DNA of 64,000 nt from Caballeronia telluris (GTDB lineage Bacteria > Pseudomonadota > Gammaproteobacteria > Burkholderiales > Burkholderiaceae), in the NCBI RefSeq assembly GCF_001544495.1, contig NZ_FCNZ02000015.1:62001-126000 (forward strand). The letters run 5' to 3'. A model generated the notes under the pieces. That model searched no databases and was not told the DNA's origin. It saw nothing but the letters and a program-made list of their open reading frames with translations. Position 1 is the stretch's first letter. Each line of letters starts with the position of its first letter. The position numbers were made by a program, and so were the translations under genes. Positions 16,428-24,556 of the stretch are shown in pieces.

Positions 16428-16936
16428 ACCGGCCGCAATACATCCTGCAGCCGGTCAACCCGTATTTCATCACGTTCAGCCTGGCCGCCGCTTTCCTGCT
16501 GAACCTGATGCCGTGGGGCCGCATGATCGCGGTGCCGGACGTCGTCGCGCTCGTGCTGCTGTTCTGGAACGTCCACCAGCCGCGCAAGGTCGGCATGGGT
16601 ATCGCGTTCATGCTCGGCCTTCTGATGGACGTGCACAACGCCAGCCTGCTCGGCGAACATGCGCTCGCCTACACGCTCCTGTCCTACGGCGCGATTACGA
16701 TCCACCGTCGCGTTTTGTGGATGTCGCTACCGGTGCAGGCGTTCGTCGTCGCGCCGCTCCTGGTCGGCGCGCACCTCGTGCCGTTCGTGATCCGTCTGCT
16801 GACGGGCGCGGCGTTTCCCGGCTGGGGCTATCTGATCGACGGCTTCGTCGAAGCGCTCCTGTGGCCGGTCGCGAGCTTTCTTCTCTTGATACCGCAACGC
16901 CGCGCCGCCGACCCCGACGATACCCGCCCCATCTGA
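16424..16936 (+). CDS. mreD: Rod shape-determining membrane protein MreD
   Basis: 170 residues, five or six hydrophobic segments, starting MNRPQYILQPVNPYFITFSL. Core features of the family are LLNLMPWGRMIAVPDVVALVL and GIAFMLGLLMDVHNASLLGE. Integral inner-membrane partner of MreC in the elongasome. Translationally coupled to mreC by the ATGA overlap. mrdA follows after 78 bases. Confidence 0.95.
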   Translation: MNRPQYILQPVNPYFITFSLAAAFLLNLMPWGRMIAVPDVVALVLLFWNVHQPRKVGMGIAFMLGLLMDVHNASLLGEHALAYTLLSYGAITIHRRVLWMSLPVQAFVVAPLLVGAHLVPFVIRLLTGAAFPGWGYLIDGFVEALLWPVASFLLLIPQRRAADPDDTRPI

Positions 16937-17014
16937 ACCCCGCCGCGCACCATTCCTTTCGATGGCGCGCGGCGCGGGAGCTACACTGAAATCGCGACCT
17001 GACGCGACATTTGC

Positions 17015-19336
17015 ATGACCGAGATCAAGAACGCCGAACAACTGTTGTCGAGATTCCGCCTGCGCGTCGCGGCGGCGGGTCTGTTCGTGTTCATCTGCTT
17101 CGGGCTGATCGGCCTGCGCTTTCTGTATCTGCAGGTCTGGCATTTCAGCAAGTACTCGCTGCAGGCGAACGAAAACCGCATCTCGGTCGCGCCGATCGTG
17201 CCGAACCGCGGCATCATCACCGACCGCAACGGCATCGTCCTCGCGAAGAACTATTCGGCTTACACGCTCGAAATCACGCCGTCGAAGATCAACGGCACGC
17301 TCGACGAGGAAATCGACAACCTCGCGCAGGTCATTCCCATCGACGCCCGCGACCGCCGGCGGTTCAAGAAGCTCCTCGAAGATTCGAAGAACTTCGAAAG
17401 CCTGCCGATCCGCACGCGCCTCACCGACGAGGAAGTCGCGCGCTTCACCGCGCAGCGTTTTCGTTTTCCGGGCGTCGAAGTGCGTGCGCGCCTGTTCCGC
17501 CAATATCCGCTCGGGCCGACGGCGGCGCATGTGATCGGCTATATCGGGCGCATTTCGCAGCGCGACCAGGAGCGTATCGACAACGCCAGCGACCAGAACG
17601 ACGCCAATCCCGAACATTACGATCCGCGGCTCGACGCGAACAACTACAAGGGCACGGATTACGTCGGCAAGATCGGCGTCGAGCAGAGTTACGAGACCGA
17701 GCTGCACGGCCTGACGGGTTTCGAGGAAGTCGAAGTGACCGCGGGCGGGCGCCCCGTGCGCACGATGTCGCGCACGCAAGCGACGCCGGGCAACAATCTC
17801 GTGCTGTCGCTGGATATCGGTTTGCAGCAGGTCGCCGAGCAGGCGTTCACGGACAAGAAGGGCGCGCTCGTCGCGATCGAGCCGGCGACGGGCGACGTCC
17901 TCGCGTTCGTCTCGGCGCCGAGCTTCGATCCGAATTCCTTCGTCGACGGCATCGACCAGCAGACCTGGGATTCGCTCAACAATTCACCCGAGCATCCGCT
18001 TCTGAACCGTCCGCTGCACGGCACGTATCCGCCGGGCTCGACCTATAAGCCGTTCATGGCGCTCGCCGCGCTCACGCTCAAGAAGCGCACGCCCGGCTGG
18101 GGCTTTCAGGACCCGGGCTACTTCACGTTCGGCGGCCACACGTTCCGCAACGACGTGCGCTCCGGCCAAGGCTGGGTCGACATGAACCGCGCGATCGTCG
18201 TCTCGAACGACACGTATTTCTACATGCTCGCGCGCGATCTCGGCGTGAACGCGATGGCGGGCTTCATGAAGCCGTGGGGATTCGGCCAGATCACCGGCAT
18301 CGACATCTCCGGCGAAGCGCGCGGCATTCTTCCGTCGACGGAATGGAAGAAGAAGGCGTACCGCAAGCCCGAGCAGCAACGCTGGTACGAAGGCGAAACG
18401 ATCAGTCTCGGCATCGGCCAGGGCTACAACTCGTTCACGATTCTGCAGCTCGCGCACGCCACTGCGACGCTCGCCAACGACGGCGTCGTGATGAAGCCGC
18501 ACCTCGTGCGCGACATCGAGAATCCGATCACCAAGGACATGCGGGCCACCGTGCGCGATCCGAGCGACAAGATCGCCGTGCGCCAGCAGGACATCGACGT
18601 CATCAAGCGCGCGATGGAAGGCGTCGTGACGAACGGGACGGCGTCGAAGGTGTTCATCGGCGCGCCGTATCTGGCGGCGGGCAAGACGGGCACCGCGCAG
18701 GTCTACTCGCTGCAGGGCGCGAACTACAAGGGCCACGCGCTCGCGGAGCATCTGCGCGACCACGCGCTCTTCATCGCGTTCGCGCCAGCGGAGCAGCCGA
18801 AGATCGCGCTCGCGCTCATCGTCGAAAACGGCGGCTGGGGCGCGGAAGCGGCGGGCCCGATCGCGCGCAAGGTGCTCGACTATTATCTCGTCGACAAGCT
18901 GAAACCGGGCGCGCAGGCCGCGGCCGTCGCAGCAGCGGCATCGGCGACGGTGGATGCCGGCGCGCCCGTCATCGGCGGCGGGCAGTCGCCGGTCGAGGCG
19001 GCGTTGCCCGCGTCGGTCGCGAACGCATCGCCGGCGTTTTCACCGGCGGCGGCATCGAATCCGGCGGTCGCGCAGGCGGCATCGCGCGTCGCGGCGGGCG
19101 GCAAGGCGGCGAGCGCGCCGCGCGCCGCTTCCGGCGCGGTCGCACCCGCGGCGCCCGCTGCCCGTCCGGCTTCGGCTCCGGCAGCCCGCGCCGCCTCCGC
19201 GCCGGCCGCCGCATCGAGCACGACCGCGCCGAATCGCAAGCGCGCGCCGAAAGGCCCGGGCGGCGCTTCGCAGCCGGCCATTCCGCGTAACGACACGGTC
19301 CAAACCCTGGCGCCTACGGGCGGCATCGACGAATAA
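17015..19336 (+). CDS. mrdA: Penicillin-binding protein 2 (elongation transpeptidase) with long C-terminal tail
   Basis: 773 residues. Cross-links peptidoglycan during rod elongation, working with the RodA glycosyltransferase encoded next. One N-terminal transmembrane helix (about 22-45), a pedestal domain with NRGIITDRNGIVLAKNYSAY, then the transpeptidase: SxxK box GSTYKPFM, SxN box VVSNDTYFY and KTGTAQVYS. E. coli PBP2 is about 630 residues; here an Ala/Ser/Pro-rich tail of about 140 residues follows the catalytic domain (from about 634), similar in composition to the MreC tail. rodA begins 12 bases after the stop. Confidence 0.96.
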   Translation: MTEIKNAEQLLSRFRLRVAAAGLFVFICFGLIGLRFLYLQVWHFSKYSLQANENRISVAPIVPNRGIITDRNGIVLAKNYSAYTLEITPSKINGTLDEEIDNLAQVIPIDARDRRRFKKLLEDSKNFESLPIRTRLTDEEVARFTAQRFRFPGVEVRARLFRQYPLGPTAAHVIGYIGRISQRDQERIDNASDQNDANPEHYDPRLDANNYKGTDYVGKIGVEQSYETELHGLTGFEEVEVTAGGRPVRTMSRTQATPGNNLVLSLDIGLQQVAEQAFTDKKGALVAIEPATGDVLAFVSAPSFDPNSFVDGIDQQTWDSLNNSPEHPLLNRPLHGTYPPGSTYKPFMALAALTLKKRTPGWGFQDPGYFTFGGHTFRNDVRSGQGWVDMNRAIVVSNDTYFYMLARDLGVNAMAGFMKPWGFGQITGIDISGEARGILPSTEWKKKAYRKPEQQRWYEGETISLGIGQGYNSFTILQLAHATATLANDGVVMKPHLVRDIENPITKDMRATVRDPSDKIAVRQQDIDVIKRAMEGVVTNGTASKVFIGAPYLAAGKTGTAQVYSLQGANYKGHALAEHLRDHALFIAFAPAEQPKIALALIVENGGWGAEAAGPIARKVLDYYLVDKLKPGAQAAAVAAAASATVDAGAPVIGGGQSPVEAALPASVANASPAFSPAAASNPAVAQAASRVAAGGKAASAPRAASGAVAPAAPAARPASAPAARAASAPAAASSTTAPNRKRAPKGPGGASQPAIPRNDTVQTLAPTGGIDE

Positions 19337-19348
19337 GGGGAGAACAGG

Positions 19349-20497
19349 ATGCAATTCGACAAGCGCGCCTGGATCGACCGGGCAAAACGCATGTTCGCGG
19401 GCTTCGACCGCCCGCTCGCGCTGATCGTATTTCTGCTGCTGTGCGTCGGCATCGTCACGCTGTACAGCGCGAGTCTCGACGTGCCCGGCCGCGTCGAAGA
19501 CCAACTGCGCAACATCATGCTGACCTTCGGCCTCATGTGGATCCTCGCGAACATTCCGCCTCCGACGCTCATGCGCTTCGCCGTGCCGCTCTACACGTTC
19601 GGCGTCGCGCTCTTGATCGCGGTCGCGACCTTCGGGCTCACGCGCAAGGGCGCCAAGCGCTGGCTGAATGTCGGCGTGGTGATCCAGCCATCCGAAATCA
19701 TGAAGATCGCGATGCCGCTGATGCTCGCGTGGTACTACCAGCGGCGCGAAGGCCAGATTCGCTGGTGGGATTACATCGTCGGCTTTCTGATTCTGATGGT
19801 ACCCGTCGGCCTGATCGCGAAGCAGCCCGATCTCGGCACTGCGGTGCTCGTGTTCGCGGCCGGCTTCTTCGTCATCTACTTCGCGGGACTGAGTTTCAAG
19901 CTGCTCGTGCCGGTGCTGGCGGCGGGTGTCGTCGTGGTCGCGTGCGTCGCCGTGTTCCAGAATCGCATCTGCCAGCCCGAAGTGAACTGGCCGCTGATGC
20001 ACGATTATCAGAAGCACCGCATCTGCACGCTGCTCGATCCGACTTCCGATCCGCTCGGCAAGGGCTTTCACACGATCCAGGCGGTTATCGCGATCGGCTC
20101 GGGCGGCACGCTCGGCAAAGGCTGGCTGAAGGGCACGCAGGCGCACCTGGAGTTCATCCCCGAGAAACATACCGACTTCATCTTCGCGGTCTTCGCGGAG
20201 GAATTCGGTCTTGCGGGCGGCCTCGTCCTGCTCTTCCTCTATATGGCGCTGATCGCGCGCGGGCTCTATATCGCGGCGAACGGCTCGACGATGTTCGGAC
20301 GGCTGCTCGCCGGATCGCTGACGCTCGCGTTCTTCACTTACGCGTTCGTCAATATCGGGATGGTGAGCGGCATTCTGCCGGTGGTCGGCGTTCCGCTGCC
20401 GTTCATGAGCTACGGCGGCACGGCGCTGACGACGCTCGGCGTTGCGGTCGGTCTCATCATGAGCGTCGCGCGGCAGAAGCGATTGATGCAGAGTTAG
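19349..20497 (+). CDS. rodA: RodA peptidoglycan glycosyltransferase (SEDS family)
   Basis: 382 residues, about ten transmembrane segments. SEDS glycosyltransferase that polymerises lipid II for rod elongation with PBP2. Signatures: SASLDVPGRVEDQLRN, WLNVGVVIQPSEIMKIAMPL (IQPSE), KQPDLGTAVLVFAAGF, the large periplasmic loop with EFIPEKHTDFIFAVFAEEFG, and the C-terminal GVPLPFMSYGGTALT. An AGGGGAGA-type ribosome site precedes the ATG. Last gene of the mre/mrd cluster, ended by a strong terminator. Confidence 0.97.
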   Translation: MQFDKRAWIDRAKRMFAGFDRPLALIVFLLLCVGIVTLYSASLDVPGRVEDQLRNIMLTFGLMWILANIPPPTLMRFAVPLYTFGVALLIAVATFGLTRKGAKRWLNVGVVIQPSEIMKIAMPLMLAWYYQRREGQIRWWDYIVGFLILMVPVGLIAKQPDLGTAVLVFAAGFFVIYFAGLSFKLLVPVLAAGVVVVACVAVFQNRICQPEVNWPLMHDYQKHRICTLLDPTSDPLGKGFHTIQAVIAIGSGGTLGKGWLKGTQAHLEFIPEKHTDFIFAVFAEEFGLAGGLVLLFLYMALIARGLYIAANGSTMFGRLLAGSLTLAFFTYAFVNIGMVSGILPVVGVPLPFMSYGGTALTTLGVAVGLIMSVARQKRLMQS

Positions 20498-20524
20498 GCG
20501 CGGTTCTTTCTTCGATCGACAAGC

Positions 20525-20562
20525 AAAAAGGCCGTTCCGGATCATCCCGGAACGGCCTTTTC
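20525..20562. terminator. Bidirectional rho-independent terminator
   Basis: Stem AAAGGCCGTTCCGG / CCGGAACGGCCTTT with a short loop, A run on the left and TTTTCGTTT on the right. Ends the rodA transcript and, from the other strand, the Sel1-repeat gene. Confidence 0.93.
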
Positions 20563-20578
20563 GTTTGCCCGCAACGCT

Positions 20579-21262
20579 TTACTGCGGCTTGCTGCGCTCC
20601 AGTTCGGCGCTGAGTTGCTGATATTTGAGCTTCGCAGCGGGATCGCCCTGAGCGGCCGCCGCCGCGTAGTACGCGCGCGCGACGTTCAGGTTCCGCTCGA
20701 CGCCATCGCCGCCGCGTTCGTAAAACGATCCGGCCACGTACTGCGCGGTCATGTCGCCGCCCTGCGCGGCCTTCTTGTACCAGTTGAACGCCTGCGAGTT
20801 GTCGCGTGCCGTGCCGCGTCCGTCGAGAAACTGGTTCGCGAGCGCGAGTTCCGCTTGCACGTGCCCCTGGTTCGCCGCGCGCAGGAACCAGCGATGCGCC
20901 TCCGCCGGGTCCTTCTCGACGAACTCGCCGTCGTCGTACATCTTGCCGTACACGTACTGCGCGTGCGTCATGTTGGCGTCGGCGGCGCGGCGCAGCCACA
21001 CCTTGCCTTCGTCGATGTCGGCGGGACCGCCTTCGCCGTTGAGCAGCATCATCGCGTAGTTGAATTCCGCGAGACGGCTGCCCTTTTGCGCCGCGCGCCG
21101 GAACTCGGAACGCGCCGCGATCAAATTGCCGGCGTTGTAATTCGCGACCGCGTTCTGCGTCGCGACATCCTCTGATTTCAATTGCGTCTGCGCGTGCGCC
21201 GCGCCGCTCAACGCCAGCACGAGCGCCAGCGCCACCGCGCTGCCCCACTGGAACGCCTTCAT
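20579..21262 (-). CDS. Exported Sel1/TPR-like repeat protein
   Basis: 227 residues. A signal peptide is clear (MKAFQWGSAVALALVLALSG, cleavage near AHA-QT). The mature part is a solenoid of Sel1-like repeats of about 35-37 residues: AEFNYAMMLLNGEGGPADIDEGKV, AQYVYGKMYDDGEFVEKDPAEA, AELALANQFLDGRGTARDNS and AQYVAGSFYERGGDGVERN. Such proteins act as scaffolds for protein contacts, probably periplasmic here; partner unknown. The start overlaps the stop of the upstream aldolase gene (ATGA), so both belong to one transcript. Confidence 0.85.
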   Translation of the reverse strand: MKAFQWGSAVALALVLALSGAAHAQTQLKSEDVATQNAVANYNAGNLIAARSEFRRAAQKGSRLAEFNYAMMLLNGEGGPADIDEGKVWLRRAADANMTHAQYVYGKMYDDGEFVEKDPAEAHRWFLRAANQGHVQAELALANQFLDGRGTARDNSQAFNWYKKAAQGGDMTAQYVAGSFYERGGDGVERNLNVARAYYAAAAAQGDPAAKLKYQQLSAELERSKPQ

Positions 21263-22041
21263 GTCCGAGCCTCCTGCAACGCCTGGCGCGTCGCCTTCAA
21301 CAGCCACATCCCGTCCGATGCCAGCGAGATCACCTTGATGCCGGCCTGCGCATACTGGCGCGCGCTCGCGACGTCGAGCGCGAAGATGCCGCTCGCGATG
21401 CCCGCGCGCTGCGCCGCCGCGACGACGCGTTCGATCGCCGCCTGCACGTCGGGATGCTTCGCGTCGCCGAGATGGCCGAGGCTCGCCGCGAGATCGGCCG
21501 GTCCGATGAACAGGCAGTCGATGCCGGGTGTCGCGGCGATCGCGCCGACGGCTTTGAGCGCCGCCGCGGATTCGATCTGCACGATGGTCGCGATTTGCGC
21601 GTTGGCGTTCGTCATGTAGTCGCGGCGCATGCCATAGGCCGCCGCGCGCACGGCGCCCGCCGCGCCGCGCAGTCCGGCGCGCGCGTCGGCGGTCGGATAT
21701 TGCGTGAGCCGCACGATGCGCGCCGCCTCGTCCGCGGACTCGACGTTCGGAAACATCAGCGTGCGCGCGCCCGCGTCGAGCACGCGCTTGACGAGCCAGC
21801 CCTCGGCGGCCGGCACGCGCACGACCGGTTCGCTCGGCAGATGCGCGGCGGCGATCGCGCGCAACTGGTCGACGACATCGCGGCTGTCGTTCGCCGAATG
21901 TTCCATGTCGATGCACAGCCAGTCGAAGCCGGCATGCGCGAGCGCTTCGGCGGCGTCGGCGCTGCCGAGCGAAAGCCACAGGCCGAACAAGGTGCCCGAC
22001 TCGGCGAAGCGCTGCTTGAGGGGATTGGTGAAGGTGCTCAT
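21259..22041 (-). CDS. HpcH/HpaI-family class II aldolase
   Basis: 260 residues from the ATG at 22041 (MSTFTNPLKQRFAESGTLFG), which has GGAG seven bases upstream. Divalent-metal aldolase family that cleaves or forms 2-keto-3-deoxy acids with pyruvate. Seen: GFDWLCIDMEHSANDSRD (active-site region), RVPAAEGWLVKRVLDAGA, FPNVESADEAARIV, and the metal ligands in VQIESAAALKAV and FIGPADLAASLGH. Substrate cannot be assigned; relatives include 4-hydroxy-2-oxoheptanedioate and 2-dehydro-3-deoxyglucarate aldolases. Coupled to the Sel1-repeat gene downstream. The gap of 139 bases to queD suggests a separate promoter. Confidence 0.88.
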   Translation of the reverse strand: MSTFTNPLKQRFAESGTLFGLWLSLGSADAAEALAHAGFDWLCIDMEHSANDSRDVVDQLRAIAAAHLPSEPVVRVPAAEGWLVKRVLDAGARTLMFPNVESADEAARIVRLTQYPTADARAGLRGAAGAVRAAAYGMRRDYMTNANAQIATIVQIESAAALKAVGAIAATPGIDCLFIGPADLAASLGHLGDAKHPDVQAAIERVVAAAQRAGIASGIFALDVASARQYAQAGIKVISLASDGMWLLKATRQALQEART

Positions 22042-22180
22042 CGCGCGGCTCCGTAACAGAGCGCGGCGGGTGGCAGAAGGGACGACGGCATGGGTCTCGC
22101 TCCGTGTTCGCACCGCCCGGTCAGAGGCGGCTTATCGAGCGATCATACCGTGACAATAACGACGGCGCCGCAGCGCCCGT

Positions 22181-22627
22181 TCAGGCGCGTTCGACGTCGG
22201 CCCAGCAGTTCGGCGTTTCGTAGAGACGCACGCGCTTGAGTTTCAGATTGACGCCGTAGTGCGCATCGTAGACGTCGGCGAGGATGCCGAACGCGACCGC
22301 CGCCATGTTCTCGACGGTCGGAATGCGATCGAGCACGACGGTCTTGTGGCCCGCCATCGAATCGAGGAACTCGCGCACTTTCGCGTCGCCTTCGTAGACG
22401 AGAAACGCGTGGTCCCACTTGTTCACGAGATGCTCCATCGCGAGCGATTTGACGTCGGCGAAATCCATCACCATGCCGCGATCCGGCGCGCCTTCCGTAT
22501 CGACGAGATCGCCTTGCAGCGTGATCTCCAGCACGTAACGATGCCCGTGCAGATTACGGCACTGGCTGCGGTGATCGGGGATGCGGTGGCCCGCGTCGAA
22601 TTCGAGTTTTCGGGTAATCGTCTGCAC
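22181..22627 (-). CDS. queD: 6-carboxytetrahydropterin synthase QueD
   Basis: 148 residues. Turns 7,8-dihydroneopterin triphosphate into 6-carboxytetrahydropterin on the way to preQ0 and queuosine. The zinc and catalytic residues are visible in FDAGHRIPDHRSQCRNLHGHRY (His, catalytic Cys, HGH) and in the KWDHAFLVYEGD and IPTVENMAA segments. Third gene of queC-queE-queD; 20 bases after queE. Confidence 0.95.
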   Translation of the reverse strand: MQTITRKLEFDAGHRIPDHRSQCRNLHGHRYVLEITLQGDLVDTEGAPDRGMVMDFADVKSLAMEHLVNKWDHAFLVYEGDAKVREFLDSMAGHKTVVLDRIPTVENMAAVAFGILADVYDAHYGVNLKLKRVRLYETPNCWADVERA

Positions 22628-22647
22628 GTCGGCTCAATCTTCTTGAA

Positions 22648-23280
22648 TCAGGGAATGTTCAGGTACTTGTGGGTCTGCATCGACAGGCGCCATTTCGGAT
22701 GGCGCTTGCACCAGTCGATCGCGAGCTTCGTGTTGATGTCGCGCGACGGACCGTCCATCGGCTGCACGAGGAAATACTCGAAATCGAGCTTCGCGTAGTC
22801 GGCGAGACGCTGGTTGTCCTGCGGAACGACCACTTTCAGTTCGTTGCCCTTCGTCACGACGAGCGGCGCGTCGGCTTTCGGACTTACGCAAATCCAGTCG
22901 ATCGTGTCGAGCACCGGCAGCGAGCCGTTCGTCTCGATCGCGATCTCGAAACCGGCTTCGTGCAGGGCATCGACGAACGGCTGATCGATTTGAAGCATCG
23001 GCTCGCCGCCCGTACACACGACGAACTTGTGCGCCTCGCCTTCCGGCCACAGCGACGCGATCATCGCGACGAGATCGGCCGGCGTGCGGTACTTGCCGCC
23101 GTTTTCGCCGTCGGTGCCGACGAAATCGGTGTCGCAGAACTGGCAGACGGCGTCGGCGCGGTCTTCCTCGCGGCCGGACCACAGATTGCAGCCGGCGAAG
23201 CGGCAGAACACAGCCGGGCGTCCGGCGTTCGCGCCCTCGCCCTGCAACGTGTAGAAGATTTCCTTTACCGCGTACGTCAT
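22648..23280 (-). CDS. queE: 7-carboxy-7-deazaguanine synthase QueE (CX14CX2C type)
   Basis: 210 residues. Radical-SAM enzyme that contracts 6-carboxytetrahydropterin to 7-carboxy-7-deazaguanine. The cluster cysteines are Cys31, Cys46 and Cys49, giving CX14CX2C instead of the normal CX3CX2C; this variant was described for Burkholderia multivorans QueE. TLQGEGANAGRPAVFCRFAG and CTGGEPMLQIDQPFVDALH are further hallmarks. Lies 25 bases after queC and 20 before queD. Confidence 0.96.
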   Translation of the reverse strand: MTYAVKEIFYTLQGEGANAGRPAVFCRFAGCNLWSGREEDRADAVCQFCDTDFVGTDGENGGKYRTPADLVAMIASLWPEGEAHKFVVCTGGEPMLQIDQPFVDALHEAGFEIAIETNGSLPVLDTIDWICVSPKADAPLVVTKGNELKVVVPQDNQRLADYAKLDFEYFLVQPMDGPSRDINTKLAIDWCKRHPKWRLSMQTHKYLNIP

Positions 23281-23305
23281 GTCTGCTCTGTCGTTCCCAA
23301 AAATA

Positions 23306-24040
23306 TCAGACCGGTTCGGTCGTCACCTGTTCGCCCGCGCGATACGCCTCGAAGCCGCGCTTGCGCAGCTTGCACGCCGGACACTGGCCGCAGCCGAAGC
23401 CCCATTCGTGCAACTCGGCGCGCTCGCCGACATAGCACGTGTGCGTCTCGACGCGCACCAGTTCGACGAGTTTCTCGCCGCCGAGCGTTTCGGCGAGGCG
23501 CCACGTATCGGCCTTGTCGAGCCACATCAGCGGCGTTTCCAGCGCGTAGCGCGTTTCCATGCCGAGATTCAGCGCCACTTGCAGCGCCTTCATCGTGTCG
23601 TCGCGGCAGTCGGGGTAGCCCGAGAAATCCGTCTCGCACATACCGCCGACGAGCACCTTCAATCCCCGCCGATACGCCACCGCCGCCGCGATCGTCATGA
23701 ACATCAGGTTGCGGCCCGGCACGAAGGTGTTCGGCAAGCCATTGGCCGTCGCTTCGATTTCGATTTCGCGGGTCATCGCGGTTTCGCTGATCGCGCCGAG
23801 CACCGACAGGTCGATCATGTGATCGTCGCCGAGCCGGTCCGCCCACTGCGGAAATTCGCGCATCACCGCCGCACGAAAACCGTCGCGGCATTCCAGTTCC
23901 ACGCGATGCCGCTGGCCGTAATCGAAGCCGAGGGTCTCGACCGTCTTGTAGCGTTCGAGTGCCCAGGCAAGGCACGTGGCCGAGTCCTGGCCGCCGGAAA
24001 ACAGCACGAGCGCGCTGTCCTTAGCGTCTGTCCGAGTCAC
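23306..24040 (-). CDS. queC: 7-cyano-7-deazaguanine synthase QueC
   Basis: 244 residues from a GTG at 24040 (start VTRTDAKDSALVLFSGGQDS). ATP-dependent formation of preQ0 from 7-carboxy-7-deazaguanine. The PP-loop is SGGQDSAT; zinc cysteines are in GFGCGQCPACKLRKRGF near the C-terminus. The GTG start is chosen because GGAG lies seven bases upstream and the family begins just before ALVLFSGG; an in-frame GTG at 24160 would add 40 residues with no family match. First gene of queC-E-D. A -10 like TATACT lies upstream at about 24130, and a leader hairpin further out. Confidence 0.94.
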   Translation of the reverse strand: MTRTDAKDSALVLFSGGQDSATCLAWALERYKTVETLGFDYGQRHRVELECRDGFRAAVMREFPQWADRLGDDHMIDLSVLGAISETAMTREIEIEATANGLPNTFVPGRNLMFMTIAAAVAYRRGLKVLVGGMCETDFSGYPDCRDDTMKALQVALNLGMETRYALETPLMWLDKADTWRLAETLGGEKLVELVRVETHTCYVGERAELHEWGFGCGQCPACKLRKRGFEAYRAGEQVTTEPV

Positions 24041-24353
24041 CGTGAAACTCCGTGAATGTGGCTGATAGGGCGCGCGGTGTCGCGGTGTACGACCCGCCTT
24101 CGCGCGGCCGGCGAAGACCGGCCAATTCAGTATAGAGGGCCTCGATTCGCCGGAGCGCACGCGGGGCTTATACCGTGCTTATCGTCGACACTCACTCGCC
24201 AACCGGGTCCACGACGCGCTCGACACCTCGAAAACGACAAAGGACTTGCCGGCCGAATGCTGCAAGTCCTTGAGCGGACACGAATTTTAGCACGCGCGAC
24301 GGAAGCTTCGCCGGGCGCGCCAACTGCGGCCGGGCGCGCTAGAGAAGAGCCAT
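24041..24353. other. Intergenic region upstream of queC, with a terminator-like hairpin
   Basis: 313 bases with no gene. On the minus strand a TAAAAT -10 candidate (24284-24289) is followed by a nine-base stem AAGGACTTG / CAAGTCCTT (24263-24271 with 24240-24248, 14-base loop) and a T-rich tail TTTGTCGTTTT. This could be an attenuator or a very short transcript ahead of queC. A second -10 candidate TATACT near 24130 lies past the hairpin. I see no preQ1 aptamer in this stretch. Confidence 0.4.
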
Positions 24354-24389
24354 AGAAAAGGCCCGGAAACCTTGCGATTTCCGGGCCTT
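24354..24389 (-). terminator. Terminator after tRNA-Phe
   Basis: Twelve-base stem AAGGCCCGGAAA / TTTCCGGGCCTT, followed on the minus strand by TTTTCTATGG. Ten bases past the CCA end of the tRNA. Confidence 0.9.
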
Positions 24390-24399
24390 CTTGCAACTG

Positions 24400-24475
24400 T
24401 GGTGGCCTGGGTCGGAATCGAACCAACGACACGCGGATTTTCAATCCGCTGCTCTACCAACTGAGCTACCGGGCC
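24400..24475 (-). tRNA. tRNA-Phe (anticodon GAA)
   Basis: 76 bases with encoded CCA (24402-24400). Anticodon loop TTGAAAA in stem CGGAT/ATCCG, D arm AGCTCAGTTGGTAGAGC, T arm GTTGG-TTCGATT-CCGAC. Acceptor strands are GGCCCGG and CCAGGCC: six pairs form but position 5 (C) faces position 68 (A), an unpaired spot. A near-consensus promoter lies just upstream and a strong terminator just downstream, so it can be transcribed on its own although it follows ntrX on the same strand. Confidence 0.95.
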
Positions 24476-24488
24476 AACGAAGAGCAAA

Positions 24489-24517
24489 AGTATATCAAAG
24501 GGGTTTCGCTGCCTCAA
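24489..24517 (-). promoter_or_regulatory. Sigma-70 promoter of tRNA-Phe
   Basis: On the minus strand TTGAGG (24517-24512), a 17-base spacer, then TATACT (24494-24489). The expected start is about seven bases before the tRNA 5' end at 24475. Confidence 0.8.
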
Positions 24518-24556
24518 GCCCTTTTGCGCAATTTTCTTAAGCCGCGCACCCGACGC

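Noticed and set aside
24061..24240. A preQ1 riboswitch before queC, suggested by GGCCCTCTATACTG on the minus strand
   Set aside because: The stem-loop and the A-rich pseudoknot tail of preQ1-I are missing; TATACT fits a -10 box better.
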